A stretch of DNA of 64,000 nt from Chitinophagales bacterium (GCA_020636645.1 JACJXO010000010.1:1-64000), one strand, 5' to 3'. Numbered from the stretch's first letter, positions 1 through 8,933 are shown. The notes: a model not told the origin generated them from the letters alone. Program-made: numbers and translations.

Positions 1-1
1 G

Positions 2-76
2 GCAATTGAATTATATAAAGTACCATTAACTACACAACAAAAATCTGAAGTTGAGAAATTAGCCGCCAGCAGATAA
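2..76 (+). CDS. 3' end of an unidentified gene
   Basis: An open frame enters from the left edge and runs 24 codons to a TAA, ending in the residues EKLAASR. It is too short to assign to a family. The charged, Ala/Lys-rich tail looks like an ordinary soluble protein C-terminus, but a chance open frame of this length cannot be ruled out. No terminator is visible behind it. Confidence 0.35.
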   Translation, partial: AIELYKVPLTTQQKSEVEKLAASR

Positions 77-199
77 CACAGGTTTTGCATCAAGCGGGCT
101 GAGGTGTAAACTTGAAGCATTGTGCGTCTAATAAACTTTGGTAGTAGAATGAAACTTTGTGCTGGGAAAACCGACCGAACGCAATGCCCGAGACCGTCA

Positions 200-642
200 G
201 ACTGTCTCAAAACCCCATTTACCTGTTGATAAGAAATATACTATTGCTTTAGGTGTGTATGTATCTTTATACATGCGCTTTATTGAAGGTACTCCACGCA
301 ACCAGAGCATGCTACTACCCGCTTCGTTAGACGAGTATGAGGATACAGATAAAGAGGTACGCTCTATAGACCTGTTTGTAACTGTCTGGATCTGGAGCAA
401 ATGGGTTTTGCATTGAAGAAAATGGACAACGGCAGACCGTAATGATGTAAAGAGCATCTGGAGATGTAGGATTGATGTTTACAGCCAATAACCTGAAACG
501 CATGCTCAACATGCTAGGACCGGATACCCTCAGGGAGTACCTGACAAGCCTGTCAGGCCTCTTTTACCTGCTTTGGAGGCCTTTAGCAGGCACTCACCGG
601 AAACATGAACCTTTCCCATTTTTTCTTTGGCAAATAAAATAG
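200..642 (+). pseudogene. Decayed IS1182-like transposase remnant
   Basis: Three disconnected pieces read like the two ends of an IS1182-family DDE transposase. The N-terminal piece starts at the ATG at 273 and contains MRFIEGTPRNQ followed by a Leu-Pro-rich segment and RSIDLFV. Near 381 the frame shifts by one base and continues as CLDLEQMGFALKKMDNGRP to a stop at 440. A third frame from about 463 to 642 contains VGLMFTANNLKRMLNML, which resembles the C-terminal end of the same family. The catalytic middle is missing, so it cannot transpose. The sequence GACTGTCTCAAAA at 200-212 could be a relic of the left terminal repeat; I see no matching right end. The family assignment rests on remembered motifs. 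Confidence 0.65.
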
Positions 643-761
643 GGCACTATAAGTCAGCCACAGGGTCTCCATTTCCACTATATAAAGTAATTTAGGAAGG
701 AAATCGAGGTCTTGAGAAGAACTGCCGTTGTCAAGCATATGTATTAATACGGAAATATACT

Positions 762-2468
762 ATGGAAACTGAGTTATTAAAAAAATCCACTGGACTTGTG
801 CTATCATTATTTATAGAATTGCTTACATGCAGTGGCCAAAACTATCAATGGGCAAAAAGCATTGGCGGGATTTTATACGAAAACAGCATGGACATTGCCT
901 TAGACAATGAAGGAAATATTTATGCTTGTGGTCAATTTGAGGGTACAATAGATTTTGATCCCGGACCAGGAGTTTCCAATCTGACTAGTAAAGGGTTCAC
1001 TGATATTTTTGTCTTAAAATTGGATTCAGCAGGAAATTTTCTATGGGCAAAAAGTATGGGTGGAAGTAGTAATGATATAGGTTCATCTATTGCTTTGGAT
1101 GACTCTGCTAATATTTGTATCACGGGCTACTTTTCTGATACAGTTGACTTTGATCCTGGACCAGGAATTTCCAATCTGACAAGTATAGGTTTCAGTGATA
1201 TTTTCGTCTTAAAGCTTGATTCCTCTGGCAATTTCTTATGGGCAAGGGGGATGGGTGGAAGTAGTTATGAAGTTGGCATATCCATCGGCCTTGAAAGTAC
1301 AGGTAATATTTACGTGGCGGGCCATTTCTTTGGTACAGCTGACTTTGATCCCGGTCCGGAAACTAATAATTTGATCAGTCTTGGTTCAGCAGATATATTC
1401 ATATTGAAGTTAAACTCATCGGGTAATTTTATCTGGGCAAAAAGTATGGGAGGTGGGGCTTACGTAAGTGTTAGTGATATGTCAGTAGATGGCTTTGGGA
1501 ATGTTCACACAATTGGCAGTTTTTCCAACGAGATTGACTTGGATCCAGGGGTTGGAACAAGTATTTTGACCGCTTTGGATGCTGACGATATTTATATATC
1601 AAAACTGGATTCATCAGGAAACTACCTTTGGGCAGTGGGTATAGGTGGATTTTATCCTGACTATGGTACTTCCATTGCAGTAGACAACTCTGGAAATGTT
1701 TTTGCTACAGGTCTATACGAAAATTCCGTTGACTTTGACCCGGGATTAGAAACTTTTTATTTAGTAAGCTATGGGAGAACAAGGGATATTTTTATACTTA
1801 AACTGGATGTTGACGGTAATTTTGTTTGGGCAAAAAGCATAGGTGGGAATGATTCTGATAGCGGTGCTTCAATTGCAGTGGATGGCTCCAATAACCTTTA
1901 CGTCAACGGGAGTTTCAGTTGGACCGTTGACTTTGACCCAGGAGACGAAATAAGTAATTTAATCAGCAATGGCTTGTCAGATATTTTTATTTTAAAGCTG
2001 GATTCACTAGGTAATTTCGTTTGGGCGAAAGGTGTGGGCGGAACTTCCTCCGATGGTAGTAATAATATTGCCTTAGATGGTAATGGCAATGTTTACACAA
2101 CGGGTACCTATAGAGAAATTGTTGACTTCGACCCGGGAGAGGGAGTAAGCGATTTTACAAGTGAGGGGTCAACTGATATGTATATCCTGAAACTTGGACC
2201 AACCATTATGGCTGTCTTGGAAAATAGTTTTGAGAATGGCTTGACTATTTACCCTAACCCTACTAGTAGCATTATAAATTTGGATATGGGTACAAGCTAT
2301 GATGAATTGTATATAGTAATTAGAAATCAGTTAGGACAAGAGGTTTTAGAGAAATCGTTTAGCGGTGCAAACCCATTGCAATTCAATATAGAAGGAACGG
2401 CTGGAATATATTTCATAGAAATAAGCTCCGGAAACAAAAGAGCAACACTAAAAATAGTTAAAGAATGA
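762..2468 (+). CDS. Secreted repeat beta-propeller protein with T9SS type A sorting domain
   Basis: 568 aa. The N-terminus has two Lys followed by a hydrophobic stretch ending near Ser-Gly-Gln (about residue 25), consistent with a Sec signal peptide. The body is built from seven tandem units of about 65 residues, each with a GNFLWAKSMGG-like strand, a DxxGNIYxxG strand and a VDFDPGPG loop ending in DIFxLKLDSSGN; this is the SBBP-type propeller repeat. The last 75 residues start with LTIYPNPTSS and end in LKIVKE, a typical type A sorting domain. The protein should be exported through the outer membrane and either attached to the surface or released. Its ligand is unknown. The Asp-rich DFDPG loops may bind calcium (inference). 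The gene is AT-rich compared with the next one and stands alone. Confidence 0.85.
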   Translation: METELLKKSTGLVLSLFIELLTCSGQNYQWAKSIGGILYENSMDIALDNEGNIYACGQFEGTIDFDPGPGVSNLTSKGFTDIFVLKLDSAGNFLWAKSMGGSSNDIGSSIALDDSANICITGYFSDTVDFDPGPGISNLTSIGFSDIFVLKLDSSGNFLWARGMGGSSYEVGISIGLESTGNIYVAGHFFGTADFDPGPETNNLISLGSADIFILKLNSSGNFIWAKSMGGGAYVSVSDMSVDGFGNVHTIGSFSNEIDLDPGVGTSILTALDADDIYISKLDSSGNYLWAVGIGGFYPDYGTSIAVDNSGNVFATGLYENSVDFDPGLETFYLVSYGRTRDIFILKLDVDGNFVWAKSIGGNDSDSGASIAVDGSNNLYVNGSFSWTVDFDPGDEISNLISNGLSDIFILKLDSLGNFVWAKGVGGTSSDGSNNIALDGNGNVYTTGTYREIVDFDPGEGVSDFTSEGSTDMYILKLGPTIMAVLENSFENGLTIYPNPTSSIINLDMGTSYDELYIVIRNQLGQEVLEKSFSGANPLQFNIEGTAGIYFIEISSGNKRATLKIVKE

Positions 2469-2670
2469 CAGTAGTCAGCAAAAGATAAAGTTGATAGCTT
2501 CTTTCAAAGTGCTGAGATTTATAAACAAATCTTTAAATAGTATCCACTCCATAATAAGAGCCTGATTTATCTTGATACTGCTAAACAGCAAAATTGAAAG
2601 ACGGTCTTGTAACCTGGCTGAAACAGCAGCCCTAAGAATTCCCTATATTAGTTAACTCAAAACCCGCCTG

Positions 2671-3048
2671 ATGAAGAACCTCCTCCTTGTATTATGCCTG
2701 GGTATCGTATCTCCGCTGCTGGCGCAGCAGGTGGATGGCCCGCAGCTGACCGGTATCTCTGAAACTTCTGCCTGGACCGTCATTCGCATTGAATCAGATC
2801 AGCCATTCATCATAGGCGGCAACCGCTATGTGCTGCATGTGGGTGATGTGGTGTTCGAACACAGTCGCCACCCTGACGGGAATGAACGCATCATCGAATT
2901 CCTGGTGGATCCCGATGCCTGGTCGGCGGCGCCGAAAGGAGAGGATGCCGTGCTGGTGTATGGGCTATACGAAGGCAACATGACCGCACAGGGGCGCTCT
3001 GAGCATATGGAAGGACGCTACACTGCTCTCGGACCTTTAACGAAGTGA
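2671..3048 (+). CDS. Small exported protein of unknown function
   Basis: 125 aa with a clear signal peptide (MKNLLLVLCLG to LLAQ, cleavage after about residue 19). The mature part is mainly beta-strand-like (WTVIRIESDQPFIIGG, YVLHVGDVVFEH) with no family motif I recognise. The stop at 3048 is one base before the start of the secreted hydrolase gene at 3050, so the two are almost certainly co-transcribed and may be functionally linked, for example as an accessory protein (inference). Confidence 0.7.
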   Translation: MKNLLLVLCLGIVSPLLAQQVDGPQLTGISETSAWTVIRIESDQPFIIGGNRYVLHVGDVVFEHSRHPDGNERIIEFLVDPDAWSAAPKGEDAVLVYGLYEGNMTAQGRSEHMEGRYTALGPLTK

Positions 3049-3049
3049 T

Positions 3050-6000
3050 ATGCGCAGGATCCTGTTTTTCGTCTTGTTTTGGCCTGTTGCATTGCTCGCT
3101 CAGACACCCGATCCGGGAGAACCCGGTCCCTATGCGGTAACATCTGCAGAATATGATTTCGGCGATGAAGCCTTTGATCCGCCTTCCTTCCCCGAACCGG
3201 TGGAGGTGACAGGCTCTGTGCACTATCCGGATGACCTGAGCGACGGTCCCTTCCCGGTCATTCTCATTTTGCACGGTCGGCATTCTTCCTGTTACAATCC
3301 AGGTACGGGATGGACCAGCATCGCCTGGCCCTGTACTGCCGGCTATGAACCCATCCCGAGTTACACCGGATACGACTACCTCGCCGAGCAGATGGCCAGT
3401 CACGGGTATATCGTCATCTCTGTCTCGGCCAACAGCATCTCTTCTACCGATAACTCCGTCGGCGACTATGGCATGCAGGCAAGAGGCGAACTGCTGCAGC
3501 ACCACCTGGATCTCTGGAACGACTGGAACACGGTAGGAGGCGATCCCTTCGGCACCATGTTCGTCGGCAAACTCGATATGGACCACATCGGTACGCTCGG
3601 ACATTCCCGCGGAGGCGAAGGCGTCATCTTCCATGCACTCTATAATCGTTCGCTGGGAAGTCCCTACGGCATCGATGCCGTGCTGACCCTGGCTCCGGTC
3701 GATTTCAATCGCCAGACCCTGACCGGTATTCCGCTGCTCAATGTGGCACCCTATTGCGATGGCGATGTATCTGATCTGCAGGGTGTGCACTTCTATGATG
3801 ATGTGCGATATGAAGACCCCACCGACGAAGCGCCCAAGCACAGCCTGATGCTGCCGGGTGGCAACCACAACTTTTTCAATACGGTCTGGACTCCGGGACT
3901 GTTCCCGGCAGGAACGGCCGACGACTGGGGCTATGTGGACTGGACCCAGAGCGACGACCAGTGCGGCACCTCCGATCCCGGCAATGGCCGATACGAGCCC
4001 GAAACGCAGCGCAATATTCTGCTGGCATACGCCTCTGCATTTTTCAGATTCTATGTAGGCGGCGAAGAGGATTTTTCACCCATCCTCGAAACGAACGATA
4101 TCATCCCTCCGGCATCTGCTACCATTGCACCCGACGATGCTTTCATGTCTTACCATCCCTCCAACCGAAAGAAGATCGATCTGAACCGACTGGATAATGA
4201 AGGCACAGAATCGACCAACAGCCTCGGTGGCGCTGCCTCTCAAACCGGACTGACCGACTACGACATCTGCGGAGATGATTTTGGCGAACAGTACTGCCTC
4301 AACCTCGGCGCTTCTCAGGAACCCCACTGCAAGAACGGCGGCATCAGCATGCTGGGTCTGTCGCAACTGGGCATCAGCTGGAACAGTGCCGATGATGTCT
4401 ATGACAACGAATTGCCTGTAGAATGGCAGAACCTGTCGGAATTTGAGTATGTGCAGTTCCGTGCTTCGGTCGATTTTACCGGAACGGCCAGCGCACTGGA
4501 TTTTTCGGTAGAACTGGAAGATGCATCCGGTGCCACAGCGAGTGTCAATACGGATGACTACACGAATGCTCTGTTCTATCCTCCCGGAGATATCGGCACC
4601 ACCCTGCCACGCATCATGCACCACACCATCAAACTGCCGTTGTCAGCTTTTGAAGGGATAGACCTGAGTGCAGTGACCCATATTCGTATGCAGTTCAACG
4701 GCTCTGCATCTGGTAGCATTTTTGTGAGCGATCTGCTGATCAGTTCTGATGAAAATGTCTATCTGCCTCCGGTGGCAGATTTCAGTGTCAATGTCACCAC
4801 CACCTGTACAGGCATGGTGCAATTCACTGACAATACCATGCTGTTTCCGGAAGAATGGTTGTGGGATTTTGGAGACGGAACTACTTCAGATGAACAGAAT
4901 CCGTCGCATACCTACTACACTAGCGGCGATTATACCGTCACCCTGACCGCGACCAATCCTGCAGGTTCAGATGAGGTCACTTATGAAGCACTGATACACG
5001 TAGAACACCCGATCGCTCCAACTGCTGTTGGCGATGTGATCTGTGCAGGAGAAGAAGCCACGCTCTCAGCTATGCCGGCAGGAGGAGGAACCCTCAACTG
5101 GTATGATGCACCCGGCGGAAGTCTTGTGTTTTCCGGCGATGCCTACACTTTTGAACCACTTGTGAGTACTACTTACTACATACAGGAAACGATAGAATCA
5201 CCGATAGAAGAAGTGGGTCCGCCTGACAATACTTTCGGAAGCGGCGGATACTTCAACAGCAATGACCTGCGTGGTATCTTCTTCAATGTGGAGGTGCCGC
5301 TCACCATCGAAACGGTTAAGGTCTATTCAAACATGGCCGGCAACAGGACCATCCAGGTGCTGGCAGGAGAGGGCGGACCGGTGGTACATTCACTCACCAT
5401 GAACATTCCTTCCGGCGAACAGGTCATCGACCTGAACTTTGCTATGGAACCGGGCGATCAGTATTACATCAAAGTGACCGGTGCACGGGTGGATCTTTTC
5501 CGCATCAACGATGGTTCTCCGGATTATCCGTATGAGATACCGGGTGTCATTTCGCTCACCGGATCGAATGTGGTTGGGGCGGAACTGGATTACTATTATT
5601 ACTTCTTTGACTGGAAGATCAGACAGGCAGAATGCCTCAGCGAACTGGCACCTGTTACAGCCAGTGTATCCCCTTTACCAGATATCGCCACCATCGGTGA
5701 TGTGACCATTCCTGCTGGGGGTTCAGCTACTTTGTTTGCGTCCGGCGGAGTGAGTTGCTACTGGGAACCAGCCACCGGACTGGATGATCCGTCTTCCTGT
5801 ACACCCATGGCATCACCTGAGGAAACTACTACCTATACCGTAACCGTTACCACCATCAATGGTTGTGTGGATACAGCATCTGTAGTGGTCACGGTAACAG
5901 ATGATAATGGCTGGGAAGAATTGCAGCTTGCAGGGATCGTGTTGTATCCGCAGCCTGCAACGGGTCAGGTACAGATAGACGGACTGGGTGCTGTTCCGGT

Positions 6001-6160
6001 GACATATCTGCTGACAGACATGCAGGGAAAACTGATCGCTCAGGGGATGGTAGATGCACTGCACAACAGCATCGAACTGCAGGGTATCCCGGCAGGATCC
6101 TACATGCTTAAGCTTACCGGCAACATGTCATCTGTCAGTCTGCCGATGATCATTCAATAG
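3050..6160 (+). CDS. T9SS-exported alpha/beta hydrolase with PKD domain
   Basis: 1036 aa. A signal peptide (to LLAQ, about residue 18) is followed by an alpha/beta-hydrolase domain: the oxyanion-region strand LILHGRHSSC (about 72-81), the nucleophile elbow GHSRGGEG with Ser186, a candidate acid Asp237 or Asp239, and His273 in GGNHNFF. This arrangement resembles secreted esterase/lipase- and chlorophyllase-like families; the substrate is unknown. A non-catalytic jelly-roll-like region follows, then a PKD domain near 565-650 (WLWDFGDGT, NPSHTY), an Ig-like segment (CAGEEATLSAMPAGGG), further Ig-like strands, and a C-terminal sorting domain starting near YPQPATGQVQIDG. Many Cys residues suggest disulphides outside the cytoplasm. 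It follows the small exported gene by one base, and its 3' end overlaps the opposing gene by 7 bp. Confidence 0.85.
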   Translation: MRRILFFVLFWPVALLAQTPDPGEPGPYAVTSAEYDFGDEAFDPPSFPEPVEVTGSVHYPDDLSDGPFPVILILHGRHSSCYNPGTGWTSIAWPCTAGYEPIPSYTGYDYLAEQMASHGYIVISVSANSISSTDNSVGDYGMQARGELLQHHLDLWNDWNTVGGDPFGTMFVGKLDMDHIGTLGHSRGGEGVIFHALYNRSLGSPYGIDAVLTLAPVDFNRQTLTGIPLLNVAPYCDGDVSDLQGVHFYDDVRYEDPTDEAPKHSLMLPGGNHNFFNTVWTPGLFPAGTADDWGYVDWTQSDDQCGTSDPGNGRYEPETQRNILLAYASAFFRFYVGGEEDFSPILETNDIIPPASATIAPDDAFMSYHPSNRKKIDLNRLDNEGTESTNSLGGAASQTGLTDYDICGDDFGEQYCLNLGASQEPHCKNGGISMLGLSQLGISWNSADDVYDNELPVEWQNLSEFEYVQFRASVDFTGTASALDFSVELEDASGATASVNTDDYTNALFYPPGDIGTTLPRIMHHTIKLPLSAFEGIDLSAVTHIRMQFNGSASGSIFVSDLLISSDENVYLPPVADFSVNVTTTCTGMVQFTDNTMLFPEEWLWDFGDGTTSDEQNPSHTYYTSGDYTVTLTATNPAGSDEVTYEALIHVEHPIAPTAVGDVICAGEEATLSAMPAGGGTLNWYDAPGGSLVFSGDAYTFEPLVSTTYYIQETIESPIEEVGPPDNTFGSGGYFNSNDLRGIFFNVEVPLTIETVKVYSNMAGNRTIQVLAGEGGPVVHSLTMNIPSGEQVIDLNFAMEPGDQYYIKVTGARVDLFRINDGSPDYPYEIPGVISLTGSNVVGAELDYYYYFFDWKIRQAECLSELAPVTASVSPLPDIATIGDVTIPAGGSATLFASGGVSCYWEPATGLDDPSSCTPMASPEETTTYTVTVTTINGCVDTASVVVTVTDDNGWEELQLAGIVLYPQPATGQVQIDGLGAVPVTYLLTDMQGKLIAQGMVDALHNSIELQGIPAGSYMLKLTGNMSSVSLPMIIQ

Positions 6161-6570
6161 GTCTCTGTCTTATCGTGCTGTCGCTGCAGCATGGCTTTGG
6201 CAATAGGTTCTTCTGAATAGGAATACAGGTAATAGGTGACCCGCAGTTTGTTGCGGCTCACTTTTTTGATGAAGACATCTCCGCCCTGATCGCAATTCAG
6301 CAGGCCTGTTTCGATCACTTCCTTATAATGCCTTTTGCGTTTGCCATTCTGCACCAGCTCCCAGTGGCCACTGCAGCCAAGTGATGGATAACTGATCAGT
6401 ACTTCTGCATCTGAAATGATGCGCAGATCGATATCCCACTGTTGTTTGTCTATTTGTAATCCCACACCCGTCCAGTGTCCTTCCATACCATCCGTATCCG
6501 GAACTCCGGTCAGCTGCGCAAATGAAAGTACAGGAACAGCCAGGAGCAGAAAGAACAGTGTGTGTCGCAT
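6154..6570 (-). CDS. Exported protein of unknown function
   Basis: 138 aa. A signal peptide (MRHTLFFLLLAVPVLSFAQ) is followed by GHWTGVGLQIDKQQWDIDLRI and paired strands ending in LRVTYYLY. The pattern (G-x-W-x-G, strands, a CSGHWEL segment with two Cys) resembles the small lipocalin-like or META-like barrels common in Bacteroidota, but I cannot name a family. It lies 10 bp behind the lipoprotein gene at 6581-6967 and is probably co-transcribed with it. It converges on the hydrolase gene with a 7-bp overlap of coding ends. Confidence 0.7.
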   Translation of the reverse strand: MRHTLFFLLLAVPVLSFAQLTGVPDTDGMEGHWTGVGLQIDKQQWDIDLRIISDAEVLISYPSLGCSGHWELVQNGKRKRHYKEVIETGLLNCDQGGDVFIKKVSRNKLRVTYYLYSYSEEPIAKAMLQRQHDKTETY

Positions 6571-6580
6571 AGGAATGAGT

Positions 6581-6967
6581 TTACTGAACGTCGTCAGGAT
6601 TCACTGTGAACGTGCAAAAGCGTTCGGTATTTCTTCCGTCCTGTGCATCCAGTTCCCAGTTGCTGTCGTCGAACGGATCCTTGATCAGGGTCTTGCCGCC
6701 ACTCACGTCAATGATCATGGTATCTATATCTGACACACAGGTGTAACCATCGCCGGGAAAAGAACCCTGCCAGTCACGCCAGTAGATATCGCTGGAAGTG
6801 CCGGGAGGAAAGGAATAATTCTGGTCCACACCGTCTTTCATCAGCAGTTCCACTGTAATGGTGTCATTGCTCTGGTTGCTGAAGGTTTTGATATAGGTGG
6901 TGCCACCTTCGCAGGCAGCGAACAGGAGTGTGGTGATCAGGGCGAGGGATAAGACAGTTTTCTTCAT
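6581..6967 (-). CDS. Small lipoprotein of unknown function
   Basis: 128 aa with a class II signal peptide and lipobox LFAAC (lipidated Cys19). The mature part has a beta pattern (YIKTFSNQSNDTITVELL) and two further Cys residues (GYTCVS, RFCTFT) that could form a disulphide. It was probably predicted as a periplasm-facing lipoprotein in similar genomes; no enzymatic motif is visible. It is the first gene of a two-gene minus-strand unit with 6154-6570. Confidence 0.75.
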   Translation of the reverse strand: MKKTVLSLALITTLLFAACEGGTTYIKTFSNQSNDTITVELLMKDGVDQNYSFPPGTSSDIYWRDWQGSFPGDGYTCVSDIDTMIIDVSGGKTLIKDPFDDSNWELDAQDGRNTERFCTFTVNPDDVQ

Positions 6968-7119
6968 GATGCGAAAATAACGCCTTTGGCCGGAAGTTAT
7001 TTTTGCCCCTTGCTACGAGTGTTGGCGGCCTGATGTTTGGGAAGAATTAAGAAGTATAATTTCATTTGAAAGGATCTTCCAAGATCCTGCCACAGATACA
7101 GATCTGTTGGCAGTTAAAT

Positions 7120-7156
7120 GCCCGTTGCTATAAGATACAGACCTTCAGCAACGGGC
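7120..7156 (-). terminator. Hairpin downstream of the SDR gene
   Basis: A perfect 10-bp inverted repeat (GCCCGTTGCT at 7120-7129, AGCAACGGGC at 7147-7156) with a 17-nt loop lies 32 bp beyond the SDR stop codon. The U-tract on the minus strand is weak, so it may be a terminator or only a 3'-end stabilising hairpin. Confidence 0.5.
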
Positions 7157-7187
7157 AATCTGTCACATGCTCCTTATGTTCTGAGTA

Positions 7188-8006
7188 TCATTTGCTCATA
7201 CTCATCACCATCCTGTCAAACATACCGTCACTCAGCCATCTTCTCAGGAAGATCATGGGTTTTGCCAATGCTCCTGTAGCATAGCGTGTTTTGGGTTTAC
7301 TGGATCTTACAGCTTTTGAAATGGTCTTTGCTATGACCTCAGGCGGAGAGAAGGTGCGCTGATAAACACGGTCTCCTGCGGCGATCACACTCTTTACCAT
7401 AGCAGCATAGGGGCCCTTGCCTGAACGGTCTATCATGGGTTGATTCATGACATCAGAGAATTCTGTTTTAATGATACCGGGTTCTACAATGACCACCTTG
7501 ATACCGAATTGCTTCAGTTCCAGTCGGAGGCAGTCACTCCATCCTTCCAGGGCATGTTTGGTGGCATGGTACCAGGCTCCCATGGGTGTATAGATCTTGC
7601 CGCCAACACTGGTGATGTTGATGATGGTGCCTGACTGTTGCCTGCGCATGAGTGGAATGAACAGCTGGGTTAGCCTTGCCAGGCCAAAGATGTTTACTTC
7701 AAACTGCCTGCGGGCATCTTCAATGGTGGTTTCTTCTACTGAACCATAAATGGCATAGCCGGCATTGTTGACCAGCACATCCAGGCCACCATGGTCCTGC
7801 TCTATCCTGGCTACCACTTTCAGGATGTCTTCTTCTTGGGTGATGTCCATAGACAATGGTATGGCCCCTTTGGCTTTGAGGTCGTCCATCTGACCAAGTC
7901 TTCTGGCTGCCACATAGACCGTATGGCCATCCCGGAGCAATTGAAAGGCGGTGGCCTTTCCTATTCCGGAAGAAGCACCTGTTACAAGAATGATCTGCTT
8001 TTTCAT
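7188..8006 (-). CDS. Short-chain dehydrogenase/reductase
   Basis: 272 aa, the usual length for a classical SDR with a C-terminal extension. It shows the NAD(P)-binding motif TGASSGIG (residues 9-16), NNAG (80-83), Ser133 and the catalytic Tyr146-x3-Lys150 in WYHATK. The ARR after the second strand suggests NADP preference (inference). The substrate is unknown; the closest remembered relatives are general 'oxidoreductase' SDRs acting on lipophilic carbonyls or alcohols. It is cytoplasmic. It lies 48 bp behind a TetR gene on the same strand, with a copy of the presumed TetR operator 15 bp upstream of its start, so it is probably repressed until an inducer, possibly its own substrate, binds TetR. 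Confidence 0.9.
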   Translation of the reverse strand: MKKQIILVTGASSGIGKATAFQLLRDGHTVYVAARRLGQMDDLKAKGAIPLSMDITQEEDILKVVARIEQDHGGLDVLVNNAGYAIYGSVEETTIEDARRQFEVNIFGLARLTQLFIPLMRRQQSGTIINITSVGGKIYTPMGAWYHATKHALEGWSDCLRLELKQFGIKVVIVEPGIIKTEFSDVMNQPMIDRSGKGPYAAMVKSVIAAGDRVYQRTFSPPEVIAKTISKAVRSSKPKTRYATGALAKPMIFLRRWLSDGMFDRMVMSMSK

Positions 8007-8020
8007 TTTATTATTTATAA

Positions 8021-8036
8021 GTGATTAATTACTTAC
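8021..8036. promoter_or_regulatory. Putative TetR operator, copy 2 (upstream of SDR)
   Basis: GTGATTAATTACTTAC is an imperfect 16-bp palindrome that differs at a single base from the site upstream of the tetR gene itself (8587-8602). It lies 15 bp before the SDR start codon, a position that would block transcription or elongation. Confidence 0.7.
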
Positions 8037-8054
8037 TATTTAGGGTAATTTTTT

Positions 8055-8582
8055 TTACAGTCCGTATTTAGCCAGCCAGTAGTTTCTGACCGACCTCGGG
8101 TGTTCCAGCGTTCCCGTTACAAGGGCAGCCACCACCGCATCAAAATGCAGGAGAAAAAAGGATGCTTCTTTTTGCGGATGCGCATATCCGAGTTTTCGGA
8201 AGGATGATGCCAATGCTTTTTCAAGTTGGTCTCTGCCATATTCGCCGGTGCGACCTAACTCGTACTTCAGCTTGTAGATCAGCTTCCAGAATTCCAGCTG
8301 GCCCGCATCTTCCGCAACCTGAAACGGACGGTGGATAGCCATTCTCAGCAAAGACTCCGGATCCTTTTCTGCCAGCAGCAGGCCTATCTCTTTCCTGCCT
8401 GCTTCTTCGCCCGCATCCAGAATGCCCTGAAGCAGTCCCTCCTTACTGCCAAAATGACGAAATATCAGACCTTCAGAAACACCAGCTGCCTTCGCTACCT
8501 TACTGGTAGGGGTGGCATGGTACCCTTCTGCAGCAAATAACTGCAAGGCGGCACGGAGTATGTTTTCCTGTTTTTCTGTCAC
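8055..8582 (-). CDS. TetR/AcrR-family transcriptional repressor
   Basis: 175 aa. The N-terminal 50 residues form the family's DNA-binding domain: ILRAALQLFAAEGYHATPTSKVAKAAGVSEGLIFRHFGSKEGLL, with the recognition helix in SEGLIFRHF. The C-terminal helices are divergent, as usual for the ligand-binding part. The start is GTG at 8580-8582, supported by MTEKQENIL directly preceding helix 1. A near-perfect palindrome lies 5 bp upstream (8587-8602), and a one-base variant lies between this gene and the SDR gene. Autoregulation and control of the SDR are therefore likely; the inducer is unknown. Confidence 0.9.
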   Translation of the reverse strand: MTEKQENILRAALQLFAAEGYHATPTSKVAKAAGVSEGLIFRHFGSKEGLLQGILDAGEEAGRKEIGLLLAEKDPESLLRMAIHRPFQVAEDAGQLEFWKLIYKLKYELGRTGEYGRDQLEKALASSFRKLGYAHPQKEASFFLLHFDAVVAALVTGTLEHPRSVRNYWLAKYGL

Positions 8583-8586
8583 CGGA

Positions 8587-8602
8587 GTGAGTAATTACTT
8601 AC
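8587..8602. promoter_or_regulatory. Putative TetR operator, copy 1 (upstream of tetR)
   Basis: GTGAGTAATTACTTAC is a 16-bp palindrome with seven of eight base pairs matched, centred on AATT, 5 bp upstream of the GTG start of the TetR gene. Its 15/16 identity to 8021-8036 makes chance unlikely. Confidence 0.75.
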
Positions 8603-8660
8603 AAAGGTAAGACGAATTTCCATTCTGCCAAATTTTATTGGAAGGGTGTGATCGGTCGGC

Positions 8661-8888
8661 TTACAATTTCCTGAACTGCTGCCTGACCTTCTCCATCATT
8701 TTTTCATTCTTCAGATCTTCGGGACGGATATACTCTTCAAAGAATCCGCAATGAAGGCAGATGTACAGATCAACAAACACTTTCGTCCAGGAGGTTACGG
8801 GTAAAGAGCATCGGTCGCCGCGTTTGGGCTGCCGTGCATCCGTGTAGATCTCAGTACTCTGGCATTTAGGACAGACTCCGTTCTTCAT
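8661..8888 (-). CDS. Small zinc-ribbon protein
   Basis: 75 aa. Two CxxC pairs, Cys6/Cys9 (CPKC) and Cys44/Cys47 (CLHC), form a zinc-ribbon, followed by a charged helix (EDLKNEKMMEKVRQQFRKL). Proteins of this shape are common and mostly uncharacterised; binding to nucleic acid or a protein partner is possible but not shown by the sequence. It stands alone between the TetR gene and the transporter, on the same strand as both. Confidence 0.75.
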   Translation of the reverse strand: MKNGVCPKCQSTEIYTDARQPKRGDRCSLPVTSWTKVFVDLYICLHCGFFEEYIRPEDLKNEKMMEKVRQQFRKL

Positions 8889-8933
8889 AACAGGGTTGGG
8901 TTTGGATGATCCCTGAAATTACACAGCCAATTG

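Noticed and set aside
159..272. N-terminal extension of the transposase relic
   Set aside because: Similarity to transposases begins at the ATG at 273; the upstream codons look like element-end or flanking DNA.
2891..3868. 325-codon open frame antisense to the secreted hydrolase
   Set aside because: Lies entirely opposite well-supported coding sequence with its active-site motifs; it is a by-product of GC-rich third positions.
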